From Romanomermis culicivorax (taxonomy: Eukaryota; Nematoda; Enoplea; Mermithida; Mermithidae), in contig CAWUHX010000206.1 in NCBI GenBank assembly GCA_963922205.1, positions 434,001 through 498,000 of the forward strand: a DNA stretch of 64,000 nt, given 5' to 3'. The position numbers and the translations under genes are program-made. This document shows, piece by piece, positions 1 to 11,800 of the stretch (within the stretch, counting starts at the first letter, position 1; each line of letters opens with the position of its first letter). The notes beneath the pieces were generated by a model. It had not been told where the DNA came from, did no database searches, and saw nothing but the letters and a program-made list of their open reading frames with translations.

Positions 1-611
1 TCCTTAATATACTTTGTGTCTTATCTACATATCCATGCATGGATATGCGTCTCATTTGTAGAAATGCTGGAGAATGGTGCATGATTTCCTAATGGATTTA
101 GCTAATTTAGCGGCGCATCGATTTAGCGCTATTTTGAGGGTGGAACGAGGAGAGCTTGGGACTCGTCGAATGTGTCTGTTGCCTTTTTTGGCTCGACTGA
201 AGCCTGTGACACCCATATCTTTATGAATCTTTTTGTCTTAAGTGGAATGTGAGATGTTGAGATGTACCCATCTTTACCTCATGTGCCATTTCAGGAAACC
301 CTAGAAGAGCACTACTCGACACTGTAGAAAAGTATCAGAGTTGGAATCTGATCTAATTTGGCAAATAATTTTTTATATCAGAAATGTGCTCTTTTTCTTA
401 CTGAGTAAAGTTTATACTCCATTGTATATACTTTTCTCATTAGACCAGACTACATAAGATGAATAATTTTCACGTTTTATTGCATTCGCACAAGTTTTAA
501 AACTTTGTAGGTTTCAGTATTCGAAAGGATTCTGAACATATTCTCAATGGAACTGTAACTCATTGCAGCTTGAATGGAAATCTTGTATCCAAAATCTAGT
601 TCTGGGCAATA

Positions 612-705
612 GATAGTCCAAGGGCAACCTGTACCTTGATACCCCTGGCCGAACCCGAGTCCCCGATACCCCCGAACCTATATCTTGATACCCCTGGCCG
701 AATTT
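612..705. repeat. Short direct repeat of TTGATACCCCTGGCCGAA type
   Basis: The phrase TTGATACCCCTGGCCGAA occurs twice (about 635 and 683), with a diverged copy CCGATACCCCCGAA between them. It resembles in style the ..ATACCGAAT.. and CCCCGAATGTCC arrays found at 18236-18630 and 45034-45236. Confidence 0.6.
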
Positions 706-3700
706 GGCTATACACAACCTCAATATTTTGAAATTTACCAATTAAGCGCGTTTTTCAACTTTGAACTCTCATTCTGAAAAAAACACTGTATGATTTAAAG
801 GTTTTTCAGTACGCTGATTTCTGGCTAGAGAAGTATATTCTGTTATTACTCTTGTACTCTACTAACTTCATGCTATTTTCTAGTAACTTGACGGCACACT
901 CTTCTGACAATTTGGTTTGAACCAGGAAAGCTTCTAGATCACGAGTGTGGCAAATTTTGTCTTTGAGGTGATTAATTCTCAGGAGAAGACACAATCGGAG
1001 ATTAATGTGCAACTACAGTCTTCAAATGCTTCTAGATCACGAGAGTGGAAAGCAAATACTATTTCATATATTCGCGTTTTTCTGTAAAACCGTAATTCAC
1101 ATTCACATGGTAATGGAAATTTGTGAGCATACGCAACTAACCGTTAATAGTTTTTTAATGGAAAATCTTACTGTAAAAGGTTTCGTGAACGACTTTGACG
1201 ACATTTTTGATTTTTTTCATTTTTTAATTTTGACGCAGTTCATAAAAAACAGACTATGCAATTTGGCCTTTCCCCTTACATATTATCTACTTTCTTCATA
1301 AGTTCTCTTTCACACAGGTCCGAACTGTTAGCCATTCTGGTAAAGTGTATTTCAATGAATATGAATCGAATTGTTACAATTGTTCATTGTGCACGAACAT
1401 CATAAAAATTAGCTGGTTAGTTTAGTGAAATTTCATACGTTTAGTCGAGTTTCTCATAGACTGTAGTAGAAGAAGTAATCTTGTCGGTAAGCTAAAGTAT
1501 GCCCACGCCAGACGATTTAATGTGATACTTTCTGTCATGGTTCCTTTTTTCAGTAACGAAACAAAACTTGTCAGATTTTACGGATTCACTTCACCTCACT
1601 TCACAAGCTAATTTGACCGAAATGGAAATACCATGGAAATAATGGAAATGATTTAACTAATGTTTGATCCGTTGCATTTGAAGTAACACAGGATTCTCCA
1701 GTTCTAATGAATCACATATCGACTAGAAATAATTATGTAGACTGCATCATTTTAATGCTTTATTCAATTTTAATTTGCCGACTGAGACAGTCTTAATTCG
1801 TACTGTAGCTTTACCTTATCAGTTGTAATAAACGTTACGGAAAAATGCTTTACTGTAATTCTGCTCAAGACTTCAACTGTCACTTTTTGGCCTATCAGAA
1901 AATCACTTTTTTGACATTTTCTTTCGCATCGAAGCCAAAGCAGCATTCCCATGGTAATAACTTCAAAATATTTTTTTTGGATCAACCATTCTGTGTGTAT
2001 AATTAGGAATGTTCTCTCATGGTGCATTAGTTGCTAGTAACTACTGCGAAATATAATTAGTAATTATCACGTTTCAATGAAATGTCGAAGGTTTCGCTGA
2101 CACAGATACTATAAACCGGCGACTTACTATGTTTTTCAAACTCTAGATATATACTTTAGTCACAAATTTTAAAATTCACTTTGCTACCGTACTTACAATG
2201 TCATTAAACGAAAGAAAATTAATTCTACAAATTTAGGACGGAGCGGCACATTCTCAATGCTCGTTAATGTATTAACTGATCAACTGTATGATAAGAACTC
2301 TATTTGCAGCTGATGATCAGGTGTTCGTTACATAAGACACACAAGGTAAACGTGAGTCGGCAACTTGTAACTACAAGTTTCTAAACGTTGTAGATAACAG
2401 TAGCCTTCTTTTTCAATACTATGCGATGTTTGTCGTATATAATTCCTCCACAACTCGTAGAAACTAGCACAGTCTGTTTTTCTTGAAATGCTTCTAAATA
2501 ATGCAATTGAAAAGGAATTTATATTTTATATTTCTTCGACTCTTTGGTAGATTTTATACTCATTTAAATTCATTTCTTAGTTTTGCTACGCTCTCGATTA
2601 CTTATTTTTATTTCATTTTTTTCATCTTTTACTATTCATTCTTGACATTGTCCATATTTTGGATTTCTTGTTTTAATTGTTTAATTTTTTCTTTTCACAG
2701 TTTCCCGATTTTTCATCATTTTGATACATTTTTTCATTTTCTGATTCCTTATTTGTTTAGAAAAAAAATGTCGTTTTTCAAATGCATTCAATGCTTGTCC
2801 GTCTCCTAAAAGAATCCGATAGAAAAAGTCGAAAACGGAATAATTCCATCAAAACTCACTTCAATTTACTGAAAGTTTCAAGTCTCTTTCTTGAAATTAT
2901 TTCGGTTTAATTTTTCCAAACTTATCCACGTTCGAACATTATTTTAAGCAGATTTCTATTCTGATTGCCGATTGCATTCTTAGGCGTTGCTATAACGAAG
3001 TCTATCTTATTATTACAGTAACACGTATAAACGTTAAAAATGAGCTTATTTTCTTCAACTTGGAATTGTAATAATCAAAAAATGTAAGTATATATATAAT
3101 TGAGTGTTAATTTGCAATCAAAAAACTCATTGAAGAGACCCAAACCAATTATTAATTTTTTCACGGGATAGTAACCCGCCGTGCTTTTTTATTGTATCGA
3201 AAAATGTCGAAAAGTCGTCTATCAAAGGCTATCTATTCTTTTAGCAAATTTTCGATTTGGTAAGAAAAAATTGGAATGTATTTTCGTGTAATATATGCTG
3301 AGGAATGACACTTTTTGCACACTGGGAATAAGTCGCAGGTTGTTGGGATAAGATTGAAAAATGACACATTTCTCCTGCTTTATCTAGCACAAAATCTGGC
3401 TACTAACTACGTTGTAGGAGTGTAGATTTTTAGCCACATTTTGTTTCGGGAACAATGAAGTTATTTTACTCACAAAAAGTGTAGTAGGACTGAAATTTAA
3501 TAAGTAAGTTCAATTTTTGTGAAGCAACGCAATATATTATATTGGCTTGATTGAAAGAATGCAACAGTACATTGTATATTGTGGCATTGTGGACTATGCT
3601 CCTTGTTCTGTAGCAGGATTAGTCTAACTTTTGCAGATTCTGACTGTTCAACTTAGTCTTGAGTAATTTTGTATATCTGATAGGTCTCGTATAATCAATT

Positions 3701-4394
3701 TTATTTGATACAATCCAATCTGGAGTCATTTGTTTTATATTATAATTCAACACATGAAATGTCTGTTGCGTCAAGAAGTACCTGAAGTTTAAGATTTGAG
3801 TGAGTCACTTTAACAAACAAAAATCTGGAGAAAACAACAGAAACAAAAAAAAATCATCTGTCAGAAAAATGGGATCTGCTGATATTTGATTCTCTTCAAT
3901 CTTCAACTGAGGGTCATACGTTCTTAAACATACAGGGTCATACAAGTTTTGCAGTCTGAATTTTTGTGCGGTATCTTGAGATCAAATGAAATTTTTGTAT
4001 TCTGTAACTCGAATTTCATCACCTGATAACTTCCTCTAAAACAGATATATGATAATAGTGGTCCACAGAAACTTTACTCATATTCCACCACATGTCTCTG
4101 GTCGAATAAAAGATATAAAGAAGATGTTTTCGCAGTTAAAATTCAGAAAAGTCTACTAAGTTTCCAGGTTTTAACAGAATTCTATAACTTCCTCACCAAA
4201 ATACGGTAATTTTTTCCAAAGCATCCGTTTTTTTGTTTAAATATTTCCTATCGCTTCTACTGCCCTTCATTCAGAGACGCACGTGAATATTTTCCAAGTA
4301 GGACATCATAAAAGGAAAAATTCAGAGAAAAATTTAAGATAGGGATTTAAGGGTAAAAATTTCCTTCAAAAATATCAATTTTGGCGGGAAACCT

Positions 4395-4638
4395 GGGGCC
4401 GGTTTCACCAAAGAGACTTAAGCTTCAACTGAGATATAGCTCACGCTGTAGCTCAACTCTATATGTTATACCATTAGCATGTATACCATGTTGCTTAACT
4501 CGTACACACAAAAAATATCCGGAAAGTTAAGCTGCAGCTGTACTGCACCTTAAGGACAATGGTATAACATATAGAGTTCGGCTACAGCTTAAACTGCAGC
4601 TCAGCTGGAGCTTAGGTCATTTTGATAAAACCGGCCCC
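4395..4638. mobile_element. Foldback MITE, GGGGCCGGTTT family, copy 1
   Basis: The element begins GGGGCCGGTTTCACCAAAGA and ends with the complement (..ATAAAACCGGCCCC). Its interior is a series of inverted AAGCTGCAGCTTA-like palindromes around two copies of the word ATGTTATACC / GGTATAACAT. It has no coding capacity. A second copy, about 256 bp, is at 28516-28771 with the same order of internal words, which supports a mobile family. No target duplication is obvious. Confidence 0.8.
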
Positions 4639-6820
4639 TGATATTTTGGCCAATTTTTGTAGGGGTAAATAAGGGAGAAATGACCATTTAAAAAAATTAT
4701 TTGAGGTTTCAGGTAGGAGGTTTTGCCCTTCTCTACCTCCTATGTTCATCTATTTATCTTTATAAAGATATTTGAGCAACAAATTTAGGTATTAAACTTC
4801 CTGCTTATGCAATCCCACTTGCTCGACTTATTGATGGCTTGACACATGTCATACTGCCAGGCTGAGCGGGGGGTCAGATGGATTGAAAGTTTTCGAAAAT
4901 TTTCAAAAAAAATTACCTTATCATGGATATTTTTTCAACTTTTAATCTGGGAGTGGTAGTAGTGTGGATGGGGTCAATCAAATTTGAATGGGGTTCTCTC
5001 TCCATTCCCCTATTATATGTTTGCTTCTATGCTTCATATACTCGCCGGTTTATTGACCGCGATGTCAGTACAACAAAAAATGTTAGTATGTCCTACAGTA
5101 AGACGAATAGCCAAAACAAAAATTGAGATGATAAGAAATTTATGTAGATCACTCTGGATGATAATTATTAATGAGCAAGTTGTCTAAAAATTCATCAACT
5201 TTTTTACGCTGCATGATAAGTAAGAGAATCGGCTCTTCATAAGAAGACGATGATGACGCGGCGTGTCATTTCGCTCTTGAAATTAATTTCTTGTGAAAAA
5301 TCTGTCATTTTCGCTTTCCATATCTTTCGCCCTTTTTCTCCAGGTTCTAAAGCTCCTCGTATTCTCTCCGAAGCGTACGACACCCATAAGCAATCGTAAT
5401 TATAGAAATGTGAGCTTATAAAGAGCACGATGAGTGGGATCGATAAATCTGCTTTTTAAATTTGGTTGCTAAGTCGGGCTTGTAAGTATGCTTGTTACAT
5501 ACAAGAACGGAAATGTGTTTTTCCAGGTGGGGCACTTCGATTACAGTCTTCTTGGTTCTAGTACACATTCTAGTTTTTTCGTATTTATTTAGAAACAATG
5601 AAAAATAATTCTACATGAATTTCTTATTGTAACACAAAGGATTTGCAGGCGGATCAAGAAGAATTTGTAGCTTCATGGTTTCAACAAAGTTATGTCTTTG
5701 GGGACAGTTCACTGTGTGATTCATTTCCAAATTACTAAATATTTATTTCTTATAAAAACAAGTATGTATCGAAGAACGAATACTGACTTCGAAAAATATT
5801 CGTCTGGCGTCAAAAACATACAGTTAAATCCATGAGTTCAACTAGTCGGCAACGCCTTGTTTCTTGAAAAAAGCTCACTTCTCATAATCTTGCTGATGCC
5901 AGGCTATTCCTCTAAGATTTATGATACTGTTAATGAATAGTATAAGAGATCTGAATGGGAATCAATATCTTGAAGTTGTCTGCAGAATTTGTTGCAGGAA
6001 ATTCGTATCAGTTGGAGTTTGCCCAAAAAGTCTGGGTATCAATTTTTTGAAGAGTTTGATCAAAACTAGAATGTCAGAAGGCCCAAAGATCACGGACCTT
6101 AAATTCGAATTTGGAATGAGAATGAAAAAATAGAGAAGCAGTATCAATAAGAAAAAGAGCTGGTTTACCAGATAATAAATCCGATGCTTGGCTGTTTACT
6201 TTTGTGGGGCTCTGACTCGTATGCCGAATTCAAAATGTTCCGAAATCATCGGGAGTAGTCCCTATACATAGGTATGTGGAGTCTGGGGCGTTTTGACCTC
6301 ACCCAGATAGATGTTTAACCCAACCAAAATGACTTTTCCAGGTGAGTAGGATTTTTTCTTCAAAAAATGAAAAAGTTGGTTATCAGTCGTTGAGATCTAT
6401 TTCGAACCTTAATTTTCAATTGTGTACCTTAATTTTTGACGAAGGTTTGGATGATAAGGTCTGGCTAAAATTGTTGCCGGCTTATGGTAAACATTTGAAA
6501 CAGCAGACACATTGTGGGTGATGTCAACAAGATTGTGTGAAAAACCTAGAATAGTACTGAAGCAAAAATCAGTCACGAATGTTTTTACTCCTTGCACTCC
6601 TCATTTTTCTGAAACCCATTTTTTTGTTCTGGCAGGCATTCGTGAAAGACTATAAATTCTCTGTCGTACGTCAGCTACGTATATTTATACTATGCAAATG
6701 ACTACTTTTGGCACTTTTCCAGAATAATGAACTGATTTTCTTGAAATTAATTCATCACTATTCGAAAATTTTCCAAATTTTTGCGGACGATAGCATCGCC
6801 GACTGATTAGCATAAGAGCT

Positions 6821-7140
6821 ATGGAAAACGACAGCGACAAAGAGACATTTTTGAGAAAATTAAATTCGGCCGACTCTTGGCCTAGCGCCAGATTCCACAA
6901 CGCTTTGAAAAGTCCGTCGAGCAGGAGTTCTAGTCCTATGCATAAGCCTAAGCCCGCGATGGGTTCGAAAATCAGGCAACAACAAAAACGCTGTCAACAA
7001 CAAGAAACTTTGTCCTTAGAAGTTAAGGATGTCGGACAATGTAGGAGAGGCAAATCGCCTAGCGGCTGGTCGACAGCTACAGTATACTCTAACCCATCTA
7101 CATCCAAGCAAGAAATGTCGGAGAATGGCAGCAATTCTGG
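6821..7140 (+). CDS. Exon 1 of unknown gene
   Basis: ATG at 6821; 320 nt, ends in phase 2 at donor GG/GTGTGT. It encodes a Ser/Gln/Lys-rich, probably disordered N-terminus. A weak ATTAG, which could be a trans-splice acceptor, lies about 15 nt upstream of the ATG. Confidence 0.6.
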
Positions 7141-8851
7141 GTGTGTCATGTGTTTGACTCAAATTATTTGACTACGGACAATGCTGCTTCATTATATGAT
7201 TTTTTCTTTTCTTTTCTTTTCTTTTCTTTTCTTTTCTTTTCTTTTCTTTTCTTTTCTTTTCTTTTCTTTTCTTTTCTTTTCTTTTCTTTTCTTTTCTTTT
7301 CTTTTCTTTTCTTTTCTTTTCTTTTCTTTTCTTTTCTTTTCTTTTCTTTTCTTTTCTTTTCTTTTCTTTTCTTTTCTTTTCTTTTCTTTTCTTTTCTTTT
7401 CTTTTCTTTTCTTTTCTTTTCTTTTCTTTTCTTTTCTTTTCTTTTCTTTTCTTTTCTTTTCTTTTCTTTTCTTTTCTTTTCTTTTCTTTTCTTTTCTTTT
7501 CTTTTCTTTTCTTTTCTTTTCTTTTCTTTTCTTTTCTTTTCTTTTCTTTTCTTTTCTTTTCTTTTCTTTTCTTTTCTTTTCTTTTCTTTTCTTTTCTTTT
7601 CTTTTCTTTTCTTTTCTTTTCTTTTCTTTTCTTTTCTTTTCTTTTCTTTTCTTTTCTTTTCTTTTCTTTTCTTTTCTTTTCTTTTCTTTTCTTTTCTTTT
7701 CTTTTCTTTTCTTTTCTTTTCTTTTCTTTTCTTTTCTTTTCTTTTCTTTTCTTTTCTTTTCTTTTCTTTTCTTTTCTTTTCTTTTCTTTTCTTTTCTTTT
7801 CTTTTCTTTTCTTTTCTTTTCTTTTCTTTTCTTTTCTTTTCTTTTCTTTTCTTTTCTTTTCTTTTCTTTTCTTTTCTTTTCTTTTCTTTTCTTTTCTTTT
7901 CTTTTCTTTTCTTTTCTTTTCTTTTCTTTTCTTTTCTTTTCTTTTCTTTTCTTTTCTTTTCTTTTCTTTTCTTTTCTTTTCTTTTCTTTTCTTTTCTTTT
8001 CTTTTCTTTTCTTTTCTTTTCTTTTCTTTTCTTTTCTTTTCTTTTCTTTTCTTTTCTTTTCTTTTCTTTTCTTTTCACCAAACGAGCTGAACTTTAACAC
8101 TCCGCGTTTCATCCGTTATCAGATCTCTCACTCAACCCAAATCGTATTTCGTTTCGGCTGTTTCGGTCAACGAACCACCGGCACCATTTTTGGAGCGTTT
8201 GGGCATCAACCCATGCCACAAGCACTACCGCCAACGTTTGATCGCCGCTGCTTTAGATTTGCCCAAAAATTTGGGCATCCGAATAATAACGACGGCCGCA
8301 TCTTCTTTGTCGGCTGCAGCCAACAATGATTCGTCGAGGGCGGCCAACGGTGCCGACGCCGGTTCCACCAGCGCTTCGAACGCCAATTTTTTGCAAAATA
8401 CATCGATCGACGAATACGGTTACAACGATTCGGGCGCCGATTTTATGTTTGAAGACGATAGCATTCACGAGTTCGATGATATAGGGCACATAGAAGGTGG
8501 GTGGAGTCCATACACCAGCGTGTGCTAGGAGTCAGATCTCGCCCAGAAAGTACTTGTACACTCCCATAGAAGGCGAGTAGAATCTTTTTAGTAAAAAAAC
8601 GCTACAATCCACAGATCTTGTTATCCAAAAATCATAATTGTCACATTTACATTTCTGACGGGATTTGGTGAATTTTCGTTGATCTACCTAAATTTTGCTT
8701 GTTGCTGATCTTCATTCCGGGATCAGACAGGACGTTGAAGAGCTTCCAAAGTGGCGCCGGAGCTGTGCCACCACAAGTCGGTGCTGATTATGGGGTTGAC
8801 ATCCCGTCTGAGGACTCCATGAATTGGTATTGGATCAACTATCAGCCCTAA
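6821..8851 (+). CDS. Three-exon gene, unknown 272-aa protein
   Basis: I do not recognise this protein. Model: exons 6821-7140, 8123-8496 and 8727-8851, phases 2 and 1, total 819 nt including the TAA stop, so the frame closes exactly. The protein starts MENDSDKETFLRKL, continues Ser/Gln/Lys-rich and low-complexity (likely disordered), then has a more ordered stretch from about residue 125 (PFLERLGINPCHKHYRQRL). An Ala/Ser/Asn-rich linker, an acidic patch (FMFEDDSIHEFDD) and a short C-terminus ending WYWINYQP follow. Donors are GG/GTGTGT and AAG/GTGGGT; acceptors are ATCAG and ATCAG. There is no signal peptide or membrane segment. The first intron is filled by a (TTTTC)n tract. Alternative: exon 2 could use a donor 4 nt downstream (exon end 8500), which is in phase with an acceptor at 14203 and would make this the 5' end of the SLC4 gene. 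Transcript data would decide. Confidence 0.6.
7201..8076. repeat. Perfect (TTTTC)n microsatellite, about 175 units
   Basis: An uninterrupted pentanucleotide tract of about 875 bp with no visible substitution. All open frames across it (FSFLF repeats, KRKEK repeats) are artefacts of the repeat. It lies wholly inside intron 1 (7141-8122) of the three-exon gene. Polypyrimidine/polypurine tracts of this kind can form triplex DNA, and an exact length in an assembly is suspect. Confidence 0.98.
8123..8496 (+). CDS. Exon 2 of unknown gene
   Basis: Acceptor ATCAG at 8118-8122, donor AAG/GTGGGT at 8496. It is open in the phase demanded by exon 1 and holds the most protein-like part of the product (ERLGINPCHKHYRQRL, then an Ala/Ser/Asn linker and an acidic segment). 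An alternative donor four bases on, at 8500, also keeps an open phase. Confidence 0.65.
8727..8851 (+). CDS. Exon 3 (terminal) of unknown gene
   Basis: Acceptor GATCAG ending 8726. The exon continues exon 2 in phase 1, is rich in Gly/Ala/Ser/Val and closes with WYWINYQP and TAA at 8849-8851. The fit of phase and the non-random composition are the evidence; no homology is recognised. Confidence 0.5.
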
Positions 8852-11800
8852 AAACATCGATCCTGCGGGAGAAATGTTGTGTTACAACAAGAACAGGTAA
8901 CGTGATCCACTATATGAGACTTTCGTCCGGTCACTTGACTAACGGTGGCTCATAATTTTGTTTCGAATGATGTAGAATTGCAATCTGTAAATTTTACAGT
9001 AAGTTTAGTCTGCTTAAATTGAAATGGGTCAAAAGGTCATAGAAATTTGAAAGCTTAACATTATTAAACGAGGTCTTGCAGGTTATTTAAGAAATGTTAC
9101 CCATCGCGACTGTTGATTATGTCTTCTCAATGTCATCACCGTCACGCGTGCCTTTTCAATGTCAGTACTGTCAAAATATTGAAAAATAGTTGGAACACAA
9201 TATTTGTGACATGATGCGATTATCAATAACGTTAACATTTTGAATACTCGAGATGCATCACCCTCTGACAATGTGTTTGTTCTGGTGAATGATACACAGA
9301 TCATAATAATATGTCGATCATACACTTTCAGTATTTCAGGTCTCAAGAGTTGAAAGTATTTTGAATTGATAGTTTCTCTATCAATCGTTTCTTCCCTTGA
9401 ACCGCGTGTTTTGTGGCACATGGGGCGAAGGTTCCTCTTGAAATGTGCCTAGTTTTTCTCGTGACCATAGAACATTGCTCGAACTGCAAAAAGTAACCAA
9501 ATAATTACTACGAAAAACCTCGAGTCACGTCACGTCCGCACCTCAATAACCAGTTTTGGAAAACTTTGACTCCAGTTCAATTTTGACTGCAAGCGTGTCT
9601 CAGGAGTTCATTTTTCATAACAAGTGATATCGTTAGGGCATCTGAATGATTTTTTTCGGAGTTAATAACAATCGGTCAGCATTGTATATAGAATTACATG
9701 AACATCAGTGTAACAGAAGACTATGAATTTGATCTGAAAAGGATAGAATGAAAAGAAAATTGGCATCAGAATAGAAACGCTTCCAACTACTTTCGTCACC
9801 TCATGAAGTTCGTCAAGAATCTTTTGTCTCTGTTTTAGCTCGCAATTCTCTCCACACTTCTTTCTTAATTCTCATGGCATAATTTCGTGAAAACATAGCG
9901 TGCTTTCCCACTTGTTATTGTAATTTCCAGGTACAAACTTTTCTGATGCAAGAAAAGTGACGCCCACCACGTGTAACTATGAGTTTTATGTATTAAATTT
10001 TTTTGCAGTAATTACTTTGCATTTACCCATACAGAACATGGCTTTTCATTCTTTATTGATTCTGAAATACTCAATCCCTATACACACGGCCATTCTCTTT
10101 CTTGATGTACCACTGTTCCGTCAGTTGTACTCTCAAAGAAATTTAAATTACCGTGTAGTTTCACCTCTACAGTAAACTTTAGGAGAGACACATAGTTTCT
10201 CAGTTGGATTCGCATTTCATTACACCAAATTACAAGTTAGCTTATCGGTAAGGACTTGAGGAAAATGGGAACCGCGAGCAGTGTTGACTATGCGATTGCT
10301 CTTTTTCTTGAGAATTCACAATCAAAGCCTCCTCAATCCATATCTTCTCCAGCTGATCACAACCTTGGGAGCCTTTTGAAACGACTATTCTTTTTTGACT
10401 GCAACAAAGTTTGCTTATTGTATTCGTATATTACAGAATAGCGTTTAAGAAAATTCGCTGACCACAACGTAATAAATTTAGCGAAATTGGGAGGGTGTCA
10501 GTCGCGAAATTTTCATTCTCAAACTTATATACATATCACCAAGAATCGTTGAAGAAGCAGCATGAATGTAGCCAAAAACAGCTCCCACTTGTTTTACATT
10601 GCCGACTGAACGAAGGTCATTTCTGATCATAGCTAGGCTAAAACAAGCTGGTGAATACTGTGTTGCTGATTAAGTTTAATTATCGTACATGATTAGTTCT
10701 AAAACATAATGCTGAATATCGACTAGGAAAATAGTCACTTCTAGTGTCATTTCTGAGCATATGGCGCTAAAACACGATGGTCAATACCACCATCGGGATT
10801 TCGATGATGGCGTAAATTTTAGAAAACAAATCATTATTCCTCTCTAAAATATTCATGTAGATAAAATAAGAGTCACTCTTAAATGAGTGATACTCAAATA
10901 ATTTTGATTACTATTATTTGGCATTCATTTCCTTGTGCATCTATTTCGCAAAAAATCAATCATGCTCCACATTTGCTTCGCAACTCTCCGCTTGAAAAAT
11001 GGATCAAATTAACGTCGAAAGAATATCTCAATCATTTTCCCGGTACTGTACTCATTTTTCTTCTATCTAATCTTGACTAATTATGATGTTCTACTCTCTG
11101 CAATTAAAGGTACGTTGGTTTTTCTCGCTTTTAGCTTATTTTCCTTTTCCACGATGTATAATGAGTGTGTGTTTGTATGTGTTTTCGCCCTTTTTTTCTA
11201 TCGGGGCGTATCAAATTTTCATGAAAAGTGATCAATAAGAGATGAGAATTTTGCCATGTAGCCTTCTTCTATGCCATCCTTACAGTAAAACGATTAGGGC
11301 GTCAAACAATAAGCTCAATTATGCATTTGGTAAATCGAAGCTAACGCGGTCATCCCGGTTCCGAAGAAAGCCGTTGGAGGAAAATCTATTTTTTGGAACA
11401 CCATTCTCCTTCCCCTTGTTCTTTTTTCGTCTTTCGGCGGAATACGCAATATTGTATGTTGGCAACCTGAAGAAAAAATTCCTCTTCTACGTGCAAAATG
11501 TCGAACAATATTGTAGCTATTTAGAAACCACGATTATTACGCTTCTCTGGCCTTAATTCTATGTTTTTTATGTGGTTCAATTATGGGCAATGAGGTTCAG
11601 CTTCGAAGGAAGAACCAGTGACGTGAAAATTTTTTAGTGTTTTCTGTGAATGATAGGATTCCATGTAAAGGTGCATCCTCGAATCAGATCAAACTGTCAA
11701 TAAAATTATGGTTTCTCATTAGACTTTGATGAGGAAGAATTTATCTTTCGCATACCGAGTTAATACTCGATCCTGACCATCAAAGGTTTATCTGTTAAAA

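Larger units (their letters stand above)
1..6820. other. Non-coding region with MITE relics
   Basis: I see no exon with convincing protein composition on either strand. Short open frames here are low-complexity (for example the Phe/Ile/Ser-rich one at 2501-2809) or lack splice-consistent neighbours. The region contains ends of the TAGTCTG-type TIR family near 1245-1258 and 2470-2495, a complete GGGGCCGG foldback element at 4395-4638, and a small direct repeat at 612-700. It is probably the intergenic space upstream of the first gene, or an intron of a gene lying to the left. Confidence 0.6.

Noticed and set aside
2501-2809. Phe-rich 102-residue frame
   Set aside because: Low-complexity translation of T-rich DNA.
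7141-8329. Open frames of 305-382 residues on both strands (FSFLF and KRKEK repeats)
   Set aside because: They exist only because a pentanucleotide repeat has no stop in several frames; composition is pure repeat.
9083-9421. 112-residue minus-strand frame
   Set aside because: No recognisable motif, AT-driven composition, no partner exons.
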